64,000 nucleotides of DNA, from assembly GCF_000526795.1 (NCBI RefSeq), contig NZ_JAGT01000001.1, positions 643,001 to 707,000 of the forward strand. The letters run 5' to 3'. Below, one piece after another: positions 44,701-54,000 of this stretch. The position numbers and the translations under genes were made by a program. The stretch is from Ruminococcus flavefaciens AE3010 (GTDB lineage: Bacteria; Bacillota; Clostridia; Oscillospirales; Ruminococcaceae). Positions within the stretch are counted from its first letter, which is position 1. Each line of letters starts with the position of its first letter. The notes beneath the pieces were generated by a model that was given only the letters and a program-made list of their open reading frames with translations, had not been told where the DNA came from and ran no database searches.

Positions 44701-47700
44701 ACGCACTTCTCCAGTTAGTTTCAGATTCTGGGGCATATTGTATGCTGTTGACTCAGGATCCATTTGCTGTATCAGGTATGTTCTCTTCTGGGCTGAGGAC
44801 ATGGGATAGTACTCTTTTTCCTCTGCTTTAGGTATCGGTAGATATTCTTCGCTCTCAGCTCCTGCCAGAACAGCAAGCTGTTCTGCTGTCGGATGTGCAA
44901 ATACTTCCTTTAATGCTATTCTTGTTCCTGTTTCCGCTTCGATACGGTTTACAAGTCTTGTTGCTCTCAGTGAGTGTCCGCCGAGTTCAAAGAAGCTGTC
45001 CTTGATTCCCACCTGTTCCACATTAAGTATTTCACTGAATATATTGCAGATCTTCTCTTCAACTTCGTTTCTTGGTGCGATATACTCCTTTGTTGCCTTG
45101 GCTTCTATCTCGGGCAGGGCTCTTTTGTCAAGCTTGCCGTTTCGTGTTACGGGTATTGCTTTTATCTGCATCATATATGCAGGCACCATATATTCGGGCA
45201 TGCTTTCGCTGAGCCTGTCTCTTATCTCTGACACGCTCTTTTCTTCATCGCTTGTATAGTACGCATATATTGCCTTATCTCCTGTGCTGTCCGCTCTTGC
45301 TATTACTGCACAGTCCTTTATGCCGTCAATACCTCTTATTCTGCTTTCTATTTCTCCAAGCTCGATTCGGAAGCCTCTTATCTTTACCTGTTCGTCTATT
45401 CTTCCTAAGAACTCTATATTTCCGTCAGGCAGCCATCTTGCAAGGTCTCCCGATCTGTACATTCTTCCTTCACCGAATGGGTTCTTTACAAACTTCTCGG
45501 CTGTAAGCTCAGGTCTGTTCAGATAGCCTCTTGCAAGTCCGTCACCTGTTATGCAAAGCTCGCCCGGCACTCCTATTCCGCAGAGGCTATTTCCCTGCAT
45601 TATGTAGATCTTTGAGTTCCTCTTGGGCTTTCCTATGGGCACAAGCTCTCCTGCATATTTCTTTGTATACTTTTCGTCTGCTCTCTTTATCTGATATACC
45701 GTAGTGATTACTGTTCCTTCTGTTGGTCCGTATGTCTGCCATACTTCTGCATCTCTCTTTAGTATATTGCTCAGATATTCGATCTTTAACTTGTCGCTTC
45801 CTACTATGTACTTCTTTACTGTTTTCAGCTCTTCAAGTCTGTTCAGCTCATTCATCAGCAGCGGCGAACAGTGTACCAATGTAACTTCGTTTTTGTTTAT
45901 GTACTCATGGAGTTTCTCTACGTCGGGAACTATTTCCGCAGGCGCTGTTACTACTCGTCCTCCGCTGCATATTGCAGGATAGAACTCCTCTACAAACATA
46001 TCGAATGAATATGACGCCTGCTGCAATGAAACTACATTTTCGTCGATAACAAATGTTCTCTTAAAGTTGTATATATCAGCTACCACGCCTCTTTCTTCGA
46101 GTGCTACTGCCTTGGGCTTGCCTGTGGTACCTGATGTATATATCAGGTAGATAAGGTCGCTCTGGTTCTTTATCTTCTTAGGATTTGCTGAAATTCCTTC
46201 TGTAAATTTATCAGGCTCTATTACTTCGATTCCAACAGGTACTTCAATGCTATTATGAGTGTACTTTATTACCGCTTTTGGCTTGCTGTCCTCAAGCATG
46301 AAGCGTATTCTCTCTTCCGGATACTTCGGATCTATCGGCACATATGCTCCGCCTGATTTCAGTACTGCTATGATCGAAACTGCCATTTCTACGCTTCTGT
46401 CGGTTATTATCCCCACAAATTCGTTGGCCTTTACTCCAAACTGTCTGAGCTTGTATGCTATTTCATTTGCACGTCTGTTTAGTTCTCCATAGGTTATGCT
46501 TCTTCCACTGCACACATAGCAGATTTTCTCAGGTGCCTTTGCTGCTTGTTCTTCAAACAGTTCTGCTGCGGTCTTATCTCTCGGATATTCTGCTTCTGTT
46601 GTATTGAAATCTGTGAGTATATGCTTTCTTTCATCCGATGTTACAGCTTCTATATCGCCTATCTTTTGGTCTTCGTTTTCAGTCACTGCTTTCAAGACCT
46701 CAGTCAGATGCTCTATTAGCTGCTTTGCTGTCTCTTCTCTGAACAACGCCGTGCAGTATTCAAGTCCTATTCCGTACTTTCCGCCAAATTCCGCTATATT
46801 GAATATCATGTCAAATTTGGCGACCACATTTGCTATTCCTGTGTCTTCGGCTTCTGTACCCGATAATTCGCCCTTTGCTGTCTCGTTGTTCTGCAGTACG
46901 AGCATTACGTCAAACAGCGGATTTCTGGACATATCTCTCTGTACTTCCACTGCTTCTACAAGCTCTTCAAACGGATATTCCTGATTCTCATATGCTTTGA
47001 GACAGGTTTCCTTTATCTCTTTAAGGAAATCCTTGAAGCTCTTGTACTTCTCGGGTCTTCCTCGCATTGCAAGAGTGTTTATGAACATGCCAAGCATAAC
47101 TTCGGTATCCTTATGGGTACGTCCGCTTATAGGACTTCCTATTACTATGTCCTCCTGTCTGCTGTACTTGCTCAGCATTACCATTGCTGCTGCAAGGAAT
47201 ACCATATATTCTGTTGCTCCGCTCTTCCTTACAAGCTCCTTGACTCTTCTGCTGAGCTTCTCATCAAGTATTGATGTTACTGTTGCTCCTGCATGGCTTT
47301 GTACCTGTGGCCTCTGAAAATCTGTCGGCATATCAAGCACAGGTATTTCATCTTCAAACTGACTCTTCCAATACTCTGCCTGTCCGCTCAGGTCTCTTGT
47401 TCTCATCCACTCGCTGTAGTCCTTGAACTGGTGTGTTAACGACTCCAACTTCTCACCATTGTACAGCTTCATAAATTCACGTTTGAATATTTCATCACTT
47501 GCTCCGTCGCCAACAATATGATGAATATCAAACATGAGAAGATGATACTCGCCCTTGTTTACGAGCTTTACTCTTACAGGCTTTCCGCTTGCAAGATCAA
47601 AGGGCCTCAGGAACTGCTTCATCAGCTCTTCATCTGATTCTTCGCTTGTTACATACTCGAAGTCTGCATCTATGTGATCAAGTATTTTCTGTACAGGCTC

Positions 47701-50700
47701 TCCGTCTATCATCAGGAACTGTGTTCTCAGTATCTCATGGCGGTCTGTCATTTCCTGCAATGCTTTTCTTAAATCGTCAGGGCGCACTTCTCCAGTAAGT
47801 TTCAGATTCTGGGGCATATTGTATGCTGTTGACTCAGGATCCATTTGCTGTATCAGGTAGGTTCTTTTCTGAGCAGAAGACATGGGATAATATTCCTTCT
47901 CCTCAGCTTTCGGAATAGGTACATATTCTTCGCTCTCAGCTCCTGCAAGTACTGCAAGCTGCTCTGCTGTCGGATGTGCAAATACTTCCTTTAATGCTAT
48001 TCTTGTTCCTGTTTCCGCTTCTATACGGTTTACAAGTCTTGTTGCTCTCAGTGAGTGTCCGCCGAGTTCAAAGAAGCTGTCCTTGATTCCCACCTGTTCC
48101 ACATTCAGTATTTCACTGAATATATTGCAGATCTTCTCTTCGATCTCGTTTCTTGGTGCGATATACTCCTTTGTTGCCTTGGCTTCGATATCGGGCAATG
48201 CTCTCTTGTCAAGCTTTCCGTTTCTTGTTACGGGTATTGCTTCTATCTGCATCATATATGCAGGCACCATATATTCGGGCATGCTTTCGCTGAGCCTGTC
48301 TCTTATCTCTGACACGCTCTTTTCTTCATCGCTTGTATAGTACGCATATATTGCCTTATCTCCTGTGCTGTCTGCTCTTGCTATTACTGCACAGTCCTTT
48401 ATGCCGTCAATACCTCTTATTCTGCTTTCTATTTCTCCAAGCTCGATTCGGAAGCCTCTTATCTTTACCTGCTCATCTATTCTTCCTAAGAACTCGATAT
48501 TTCCGTCAGGCAGCCATCTTGCAAGATCTCCCGATCTGTACATTCTTCCTTCACCGAATGGGTTCTTTACAAACTTCTCGGCTGTAAGCTCGGGTCTGTT
48601 CAGATAGCCTCTTGCAAGTCCGTCACCTGTTATGCAAAGCTCGCCCGGCACTCCTATTCCGCAGAGACTATTTCCCTGCATTATGTAGATCTTTGAGTTC
48701 CTCTTGGGCTTTCCTATGGGCACAAGCTCTCCTGCATATTTCTTTGTATACTTTTCGTCTGCTCTCTTTATCTGATATACCGTAGTGATTACTGTTCCTT
48801 CTGTTGGTCCGTATGTCTGCCATACTTCTGCATCTCTCTTTAGTATATTGCTCAGATATTCGATCTTTAACTTGTCGCTTCCTACTATGTACTTCTTTAC
48901 TGTTTTCAGCTCTTCAAGTCTGTTCAGCTCATTCATCAGCAGCGGCGAACAGTGTACCAATGTAACTTCGTTTTTGTTTATGTACTCATGGAGTTTCTCT
49001 ACGTCGGGAACTATTTCCGCAGGCGCTGTTACTACTCGTCCTCCGCTGCATATTGCAGGATAGAACTCCTCTACAAACATATCGAATGAATATGACGCCT
49101 GCTGCAATGAAACTACATTTTCGTCGATAACAAATGTTCTCTTAAAGTTGTATATATCAGCTACCACGCCTCTTTCTTCGAGTGCTACTGCCTTGGGCTT
49201 GCCTGTGGTACCTGATGTGTATATCAGGTAGATAAGGTCGCTCTGGTTCTTTATCTTCTTAGGATTTGCTGAAATTCCTTCTGTAAATTTATCAGGCTCT
49301 ATTACTTCGATTCCAACAGGTACTTCAATGCTATTATGAGTGTACTTTATTACCGCTTTTGGCTTGCTGTCCTCAAGCATGAAGCGTATTCTCTCTTCCG
49401 GATACTTCGGATCTATCGGCACATATGCTCCGCCTGATTTCAGTACTGCTATGATCGAAACTGCCATTTCTACGCTTCTGTCGGTTATTATCCCTACAAA
49501 TTCGTTGGCCTTTACTCCAAGCTCTCTGAGCTTGTATGCTATTTCATTTGCACGTCTGTTTAGTTCTCCATAGGTTATGCTTCTTCCACTGCACACATAG
49601 CAGATTTTCTCAGGTGCCTTTGCTGCTTGTTCTTCAAACAGTTCTGCTGCGGTCTTGTCTCTCGGGAACTCCGCTTCTGTGGCATTGAAATCGTTAATAA
49701 TAAGGCTTTTTTCTTCATCGATAACTGCTTCAATTGCAGAGAACTTCTTTTCGGATTTTTCAGCGATCTCACTGCATATTTTATTAAGTCTCTGTAATAT
49801 AGCATCTACATCCTTTATCCCGTATTTCTCAGGAGAATACATCACTCTGAATACGAGCTTATCTTTTCTTTCAAAAGCACTGATCGATATACCGAAATTT
49901 GTCTGCTCACGTGATGAGTCAATTAATAAACCACTTTCATCGGAACGGTCATTTTTACTTTCATTGCCTGATGAAAAGTTTTCAAAAGCAAAAATGACCT
50001 TGATCAGATCAGATCCCACAGAAGTAGCATTCATTATATCTCCAAGAGAACAATAGTCATAATTCAAGCTTTCTGAACCTTGCTCCTGCTGAGCCTTTAA
50101 CAGAGATATTACCGAAGTATCACTTTCAGTTCTGAATCTTATCGGTATTGTATTTATGAAAAGTCCCAGCATATCTTCAATACCGTAAATCGGAGCATTT
50201 CGTCCTGATACAACTTTTCCGAACACAACATCATTGCTGCCATTATAATTCTGAAGCATTACGCCTACGGCAGTTTCTGCAATACAGTTTAAAGTGATAG
50301 AATTGTTCTCGGCAATATTTTTCAGCTTGATGACAATGTTTTCGTTGATCTCGATCTCTTTACAGCCGACGTTTTCATCAGTTGCCTCAGGATAATAACA
50401 GCATGGGATATCACATACGTTGTTATATCCTTCAAGGAGATCCTGCCAATATAAAAGTGCTTTATTCTGATCCTGTTTAGTCAGCCATTTAATGTACTCA
50501 CCATATTCGGGGAAGGTACTTTTTTCATTATCGATTTCCTTGATAATATTTTCATAGGTCTCACCGTTAAAAAGTCGCTCATAGTATTCATAGAATTTCT
50601 CAAAAACTATTCCCAATCCCCAGCCGTCAATAATGATATGATGAGTAGTCAATATAAATTTGTAAGCAGATTCACCTATTTTTACGTATGTTACTCTTAA

Positions 50701-51069
50701 AAGCGGGGCATTTTTGAAATCAAATCCTCTGATTATATCTTTATGAACGATTTCTTTGTATTTTTCATCAAAATCAGAACTATCGGAAAGATCGATACAA
50801 TTCACCTCAGGCTGACGAACTTTCAATACGACCTGTTTGGGCTTTTTCAGATTCTCATACACAAATGAGGTCCTCAGAATACTGAAACGAGCAAACAAAA
50901 GTGACAGTGAATTCTTAACAATACTCATATCAAGCTCATATTTCAGATCATATATCGTTTGTAAAACATATTCTCCTGATCCCGGATTAAGTAAACTGTG
51001 AAACAGAATACCCTCCTGCATTGGAGACAATGTATATATATTTTCAATGTTCTTATTTACTTCTGCCAT
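37414..51069 (-). CDS. Non-ribosomal peptide synthetase, four modules (C-A-T)x3-C-A-T-E
   Basis: A 4551-residue synthetase. Order (approximate residues): C1 1-440, A1 450-960, T1 (Ser near 1005), C2 1050-1475, A2 1480-1990, T2 (Ser near 2032), C3 2075-2505, A3 2510-3020, T3 (Ser near 3065), C4 3110-3540, A4 3545-4040, T4 (Ser near 4083, LGGDS), E 4120-4545. C1 starts YTLSPMQEGILFHSLL and has HHIIIDG, the pattern of domains that accept a D-residue from an upstream E domain; C2-C4 have HHIVGDG. E has HHIAVDGVSW, EGHGRE and FNYLGDFG. There is no thioesterase, reductase or terminal C domain. The ATG at 51069 follows GGAGG, 18 bases after the upstream NRPS. Product unknown; expected to be a modified peptide, exported by the ABC pair. 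Confidence 0.95.
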   Translation of the reverse strand: MAEVNKNIENIYTLSPMQEGILFHSLLNPGSGEYVLQTIYDLKYELDMSIVKNSLSLLFARFSILRTSFVYENLKKPKQVVLKVRQPEVNCIDLSDSSDFDEKYKEIVHKDIIRGFDFKNAPLLRVTYVKIGESAYKFILTTHHIIIDGWGLGIVFEKFYEYYERLFNGETYENIIKEIDNEKSTFPEYGEYIKWLTKQDQNKALLYWQDLLEGYNNVCDIPCCYYPEATDENVGCKEIEINENIVIKLKNIAENNSITLNCIAETAVGVMLQNYNGSNDVVFGKVVSGRNAPIYGIEDMLGLFINTIPIRFRTESDTSVISLLKAQQEQGSESLNYDYCSLGDIMNATSVGSDLIKVIFAFENFSSGNESKNDRSDESGLLIDSSREQTNFGISISAFERKDKLVFRVMYSPEKYGIKDVDAILQRLNKICSEIAEKSEKKFSAIEAVIDEEKSLIINDFNATEAEFPRDKTAAELFEEQAAKAPEKICYVCSGRSITYGELNRRANEIAYKLRELGVKANEFVGIITDRSVEMAVSIIAVLKSGGAYVPIDPKYPEERIRFMLEDSKPKAVIKYTHNSIEVPVGIEVIEPDKFTEGISANPKKIKNQSDLIYLIYTSGTTGKPKAVALEERGVVADIYNFKRTFVIDENVVSLQQASYSFDMFVEEFYPAICSGGRVVTAPAEIVPDVEKLHEYINKNEVTLVHCSPLLMNELNRLEELKTVKKYIVGSDKLKIEYLSNILKRDAEVWQTYGPTEGTVITTVYQIKRADEKYTKKYAGELVPIGKPKRNSKIYIMQGNSLCGIGVPGELCITGDGLARGYLNRPELTAEKFVKNPFGEGRMYRSGDLARWLPDGNIEFLGRIDEQVKIRGFRIELGEIESRIRGIDGIKDCAVIARADSTGDKAIYAYYTSDEEKSVSEIRDRLSESMPEYMVPAYMMQIEAIPVTRNGKLDKRALPDIEAKATKEYIAPRNEIEEKICNIFSEILNVEQVGIKDSFFELGGHSLRATRLVNRIEAETGTRIALKEVFAHPTAEQLAVLAGAESEEYVPIPKAEEKEYYPMSSAQKRTYLIQQMDPESTAYNMPQNLKLTGEVRPDDLRKALQEMTDRHEILRTQFLMIDGEPVQKILDHIDADFEYVTSEESDEELMKQFLRPFDLASGKPVRVKLVNKGEYHLLMFDIHHIVGDGASDEIFKREFMKLYNGEKLESLTHQFKDYSEWMRTRDLSGQAEYWKSQFEDEIPVLDMPTDFQRPQVQSHAGATVTSILDEKLSRRVKELVRKSGATEYMVFLAAAMVMLSKYSRQEDIVIGSPISGRTHKDTEVMLGMFINTLAMRGRPEKYKSFKDFLKEIKETCLKAYENQEYPFEELVEAVEVQRDMSRNPLFDVMLVLQNNETAKGELSGTEAEDTGIANVVAKFDMIFNIAEFGGKYGIGLEYCTALFREETAKQLIEHLTEVLKAVTENEDQKIGDIEAVTSDERKHILTDFNTTEAEYPRDKTAAELFEEQAAKAPEKICYVCSGRSITYGELNRRANEIAYKLRQFGVKANEFVGIITDRSVEMAVSIIAVLKSGGAYVPIDPKYPEERIRFMLEDSKPKAVIKYTHNSIEVPVGIEVIEPDKFTEGISANPKKIKNQSDLIYLIYTSGTTGKPKAVALEERGVVADIYNFKRTFVIDENVVSLQQASYSFDMFVEEFYPAICSGGRVVTAPAEIVPDVEKLHEYINKNEVTLVHCSPLLMNELNRLEELKTVKKYIVGSDKLKIEYLSNILKRDAEVWQTYGPTEGTVITTVYQIKRADEKYTKKYAGELVPIGKPKRNSKIYIMQGNSLCGIGVPGELCITGDGLARGYLNRPELTAEKFVKNPFGEGRMYRSGDLARWLPDGNIEFLGRIDEQVKIRGFRIELGEIESRIRGIDGIKDCAVIARADSTGDKAIYAYYTSDEEKSVSEIRDRLSESMPEYMVPAYMMQIKAIPVTRNGKLDKRALPEIEAKATKEYIAPRNEVEEKICNIFSEILNVEQVGIKDSFFELGGHSLRATRLVNRIEAETGTRIALKEVFAHPTAEQLAVLAGAESEEYLPIPKAEEKEYYPMSSAQKRTYLIQQMDPESTAYNMPQNLKLTGEVRPEDLRKALQEMTDRHEILRTQFLMIDGEPVQKILDHIDADFEYVTSEESDEELMKNFLRPFDLSSGKPVRVKLVNKGEYHLMMFDMHHIVGDGMSDEIFTREFMALYNGEKLEPLTHQFKDYSEWMRTRDLSDQAEYWKSQFEDEIPVLDMPTDFTRPQEQSYAGSITSTIIDEDLSKSVEDLVRKSGATEYMVFLAAAMVMLSKYSRQEDIVIGSPISGRTHKDTEGMLGMFVNTLAMRGRPEKNKSFKDFLKEIKETCLKAYENQEYPFEELVEAVEVQRDMSRNPLFDVMLVLQNNEIANGELSGAEAEETGSSETSAKFDLTFNVSEINGRFGIGLEYCTALFRSETADRILAHFIEVLKEITANAEQKISDIEMTTDEEKQLILNDFNATAMDYPRDKTVVELFEEQVKKTPDNTALVFENNSLTYAELNAKSNSLAHKLREFGAKPDDFVAIIADRSIEMICGIYGIIKSGGAYVPIDPTYPKDRISFMLDDCKPKAVLKYTTENVIIDNEIPVIDLGNEEVWKGASDDLQHINTPNDLIYCIYTSGTTGKPKGVLNRHQGIVNLISWMQEKYPLNEEDVILQKTTYVFDVSASEIFWWFKAGAKLAILKPNAEKEPEEIAAEIEQYKATVVDFVPSMLSVFMAMPDKYIEQIKGLRYVLAAGEALNAKLVKEFYAAMKKHGSKTLLGNIYGPTEAAVYSTYYDLAPEFDGETVLIGKPISNAGAYIVDGEKLCGIGVPGELCITGDGLARGYLNRPELTAEKFVKNPFGEGRMYRSGDLARWLPDGNIEFLGRIDEQVKIRGFRIELGEIESRIREIEGIKDCAVIARADSTGDKAIYAYYTSDEEKSVSEIRDRLSESMPEYMVPAYMMQIEAIPVTRNGKLDKRALPDIEAKAAKEYIAPRNEIEEKICNIFSEILNVEQVGIKDSFFELGGHSLRATRLVNRIEAETGTRIALKEVFAHPTAEQLAVLAGAESEEYVPIPKAGEKEYYPMSSAQKRTYLIQQMDPESTAYNMPQNLKLTGEVRPADLRKALQEMTDRHEILRTQFLMIDGEPVQKILDHIDADFEYVTSEESDEELMKNFLKPFDLASGKPVRVKLVNKGEYHLMMFDMHHIVGDGMSDEIFTREFMALYNGEKLEPLTHQFKDYSEWMRTRDLSDQAEYWKSQFEDEIPVLDMPTDFTRPQEQSYAGSITSRILDEDLSKSVKDLVRKSGTTEYMVFLAAAMVMLSKYSRQEDIVIGSPISGRTHKDTEGMLGMFVNTLAMRGRPEKNKSFKDFLKEIKETCLRAYENQEYPFEELVEAVEVQRDMSRNPLFDVMLVLQNNETANGELSGAEAEETGSSETSAKFDLTFNVSEINGRFGIGLEYCTALFRSETADRILAHFIEVLKSITANAEKKISEIEMTTDEEKQLILNDFNATAMDYPRDKTVVELFEEQVKKTPNNTALVFDNNSLTYAELNARANSLAHKLREFGVKPDDFVAIIADRSIEMICGIYGIIKSGGAYVPIDPTYPKDRIGFMLDDCKPKAVLKYTTENVIIDNEIPVIDLGNEEVWKGAPDDLQHINTPNDLIYCIYTSGTTGKPKGVTIGNLSLNNYLRTVGEHFYIHDGVIPLITNYAFDLTVTAILGSMLLGRTLMLFMTEYDLAKYASENDVAVLKIVPSHLNLLMDEIETFGKCKIHALMLGGEAVTRPLTERIVSVIGEDTEIINEYGPTEATVASSFAKLKNGEPITIGKPFYNTQIYIMNDMEFCGIGVPGELCIAGDGVARGYLNRLELTDEKFVKNPFGDGRMYRTGDLARWLPDGNIEYLGRIDEQVKIRGFRIELGEIESRISEIDGIKDCAVIARADSTGDKAIYAYYTSDEEKSVSEIRDRLSAVMPEYMVPAYMMQIEAIPVTRNGKLDKRALPDIEAKAAKEYAAPRNEKEEAVCSAFSEILNIETVGIKDNFFELGGDSIKAIRIISKLRNYGYKVTVKDIMSGKTAENIALSLSSESNEKKYEQGEVYGRIEATPILMKFRNLSLSMPDHYNMSKFFIVNGVENEQLSEIVRKLVIHHDMLRVVFRNDTFEILPVNESKLFDFIEFDLTDSAEPIKEMTEKCTKVQESICLSDGPVVKAAVFDTKEDKVMVLIIHHIAVDGVSWRIISEDIETAVKKARNGETIEFPPKTASYIEWSKKLREYADMQTDEEKLYWKNASDEAAEGIIKGNYEDDSDQEPFAFVKLDEERTNMLLTKCVNADGAKINELLLAGLSMALRRLTDQHKLSVKLEGHGREAIHVPIDVDRTVGWFTNEYVINVDCLDDYDGAVKSAIRAVRSVPNNGMRYGYNAHTCEPDICFNYLGDFGHSESEEGKVYPCGKMVSEENVLPEKISINGMVINGIMSFNFYSYDRRFGFNAVSAFAEVFIQTLIELSDYCDSIDKKS
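41755..44853 (-). other. NRPS module 7 (C-A-T), specificity Y
   Basis: Same C and A sequence as module 4 over most of its length, but followed by a normal LGGHS carrier and no E domain, so the residue would remain L. Cassette about 42485-43022. Confidence 0.6.
42485..48666 (-). repeat. 6.2-kb near-identical repeat, copy in the second NRPS
   Basis: This stretch matches 53168-59349 at a constant shift of 10683 bases. I saw one difference near 48527 and one just inside the left border near 42498; I did not compare every base. It covers the end of A1 through T1, C2, A2, T2, C3 and most of A3. The right border is the CGIGVPGELCI coding segment of an A domain. Confidence 0.85.
44854..47934 (-). 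other. NRPS module 6 (C-A-T), specificity X
   Basis: Its A domain is almost the same as that of module 5, shifted by 3081 bases, and the whole module is near-identical to module 3 (shift 10683 bases). The C domain has HHIVGDGASDEIF. Confidence 0.6.
47935..51069 (-). other. NRPS module 5 (C-A-T), specificity X
   Basis: Starts with the D-residue-accepting type C domain that pairs with the E domain of module 4. A domain as in modules 3 and 6; cassette about 48668-49195. Confidence 0.6.
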
Positions 51070-51087
51070 TAGTATTCCTCCAATTTA

Positions 51088-54000
51088 TCAAGAAAACAGA
51101 TCGTTTATAAGCTCAAGTTCCTCGTCATCAAGCTCATCATCTATCATGTCCGAAATAGTTTTTCCGTCATTCTGTGTATTGGCACAGTATTCAATAAGTT
51201 CGGTCAGACTGCGTTTAAACTCATCTTTAAGCTTTTCGATAAAGTCTTTTCCAACGCCGCTGTCATGTCCGCAGATAGAGAATGTAAGCTTTCCGTTTGA
51301 AATACTGCCATTAATACTTATTCTTTCTGGCATTATATTTTCTTCTGCAACTGAATTGCCGAATATGTACTCCTCTGATCTACCGCTCTTGGTCTCGCCA
51401 AAATCGCCAAGATAGTTAAAGCATATATCCGGAGAACAGCTGTGAGAAACAAAACCGTAGCCGATTCCCGAATCAGGAACTCTTCTGATTGTATCCTTGG
51501 CTGATATGATTGCCTTGGAATGATCCTGCAAACATTTAAGATTTACAGGGTAAATATTGGTAAACCAGCCTACCGTTCTGTCAATCAATATTGGTTCATG
51601 CAGTTCTTCACGGCCGTGTCCCTCAAGTTCAACGGATAAAGTTTCCTGTCCTGTTATACGACCGACTGCTGTCGCAAGTGCGGCAAGCATAACTTCATTA
51701 ATTTTTACACCGTATGCATTTGAACTTTTGGTCATCAGCTTTTCGGTAGTGTCTTTATCAAATTCTACCAAAGCAGAATAATCACTGTTTTCTCCGAACT
51801 TTACAGCCAATTTGCCGTTTACGATTTCAGATACGGCATTCTCCCAATATTCTTTATCTGAAACAGACATCTGAGCGTTATAGTTTCTGAGATAATTGCT
51901 CCAATCAATGAAAGACGCTGTCTTCTCAGGGAGGACTATTGTTTCATCCCTGCTTGCCTGCTTTACTGCCGAATCAAAATCTTCAAGAAGGATTCTCCAA
52001 GAAACTCCGTCAACAACAAGGTGATGAATACACAGCCACAGTATTTTGAAATCGCCCATATCATAAATTGCAGCCTTGACAAACGGCCCGTTTTCAAGAT
52101 CAAAACTCTTCTGAATATCCGTACTGGTCTTGAATATAATCTCCGCTTTGCGCTGCTCTGCTGACAGATCATAAATATAATAATCCGCAAGCTTTGATTT
52201 GGATATTGGAAGTATTTCAAGAGTTTCATTCCGATATACAGCTCTTAAAACATCATGGTGGCATATCAGACTATCTACTGCCTTTTTAACTGAATCATTA
52301 TCAAAATCTGTAACATTAATTTGCATTGTCTGATTAAAGTGATTCGGTTTTGCCAAGCCCCAGTTTTGGAATTCTTTCATAATAGGTGTAGGCTCGATTT
52401 TACCATTTACTTCATCCTGCTCATAATGCTTTTCACCTGATTCAGTCTTAATGTTCAATGCTATCCTGTCAGCAGTTTTTCCGTTCATAATATCCTTTAC
52501 AGTGGCTGAATACCCCGCATTTCTAAGCTTTGATATTATTTTTATCGCTTTAATGGAGTCACCGCCAAGTTCAAAGAAATTATCATTGATTCCCACCTGT
52601 TCCACATTCAGTATTTCACTGAATATATTGCAGATCTTCTCTTCGATCTCGTTTCTTGGTGCGATATATTCTTTTGCTGCTTTGGCTTCGATATCGGGCA
52701 ATGCTCTCTTGTCAAGCTTTCCGTTTCGTGTTACAGGTATACTTTCTATCTGCATCATATATGCAGGTATCATGTATTCGGGCATGCTTTCGCTGAGCTT
52801 ATCCCTAATTTCGGATATGCTCTTTTCTTCATCGCTTGTGAAATAAGCATATATTGCCTTATCTCCTGTGCTGTCCGCTCTCGCTATTACCGCACAGTCT
52901 TTTATTCCTTCAATTTCTCTTATTCTGCTTTCAATTTCACCAAGCTCGATTCGGAAGCCTCTTATCTTTACCTGTTCGTCGATTCGTCCGAGGTACTCGA
53001 TATTTCCGTCAGGCAGCCATCTTGCAAGGTCTCCCGATCTGTACATTCTTCCTTCACCGAATGGGTTCTTTACGAACTTCTCTGCTGTCAGCTCAGGTCT
53101 GTTCAGATAGCCTCTTGCAAGTCCGTCTCCTGCTATACAAAGCTCGCCCGGCACTCCTATTCCGCAGAGCTTTTCTCCGTTCACTATGTATGCTCCTGCA
53201 TTTGATATAGGCTTTCCTATCAGTACTGTTTCACCATCAAATTCGGGGGCAAGATCATAGTATGTCGAATATACCGCTGCTTCTGTCGGTCCGTAAATAT
53301 TTCCAAGCAGCGTTTTGCTTCCATGCTTTTTCATTGCTGCATAGAATTCCTTTACAAGCTTCGCATTCAGCGCTTCTCCTGCTGCAAGTACATATCTCAG
53401 TCCCTTGATCTGCTCGATATATTTATCAGGCATTGCCATAAATACTGAAAGCATCGAAGGTACAAAATCTACAACTGTTGCCTTATACTGCTCGATCTCT
53501 GCTGCGATTTCTTCTGGCTCTTTTTCTGCATTTGGCTTCAGTATCGCAAGCTTTGCTCCTGCTTTGAACCACCAGAATATCTCACTTGCTGATACGTCAA
53601 ATACGTATGTTGTCTTCTGTAGTATCACATCTTCTTCGTTTAATGGATACTTCTCCTGCATCCAGCTTATCAGGTTCACTATTCCCTGATGTCTGTTCAG
53701 GACTCCCTTTGGCTTGCCTGTTGTTCCCGAAGTATAGATACAATAGATAAGATCATTCGGTGTGTTGATATGCTGTAGATCATCGGACGCACCTTTCCAG
53801 ACCTCTTCGTTTCCAAGGTCTATTACAGGTATTTCGTTGTCAATTATTACATTTTCAGTTGTGTATTTCAGTACTGCCTTTGGTTTGCAGTCATCAAGCA
53901 TGAAGCTTATCCTATCCTTTGGATATGTCGGATCGATCGGCACATATGCTCCGCCTGACTTTATGATTCCGTAGATTCCGCATATCATTTCTATGCTTCT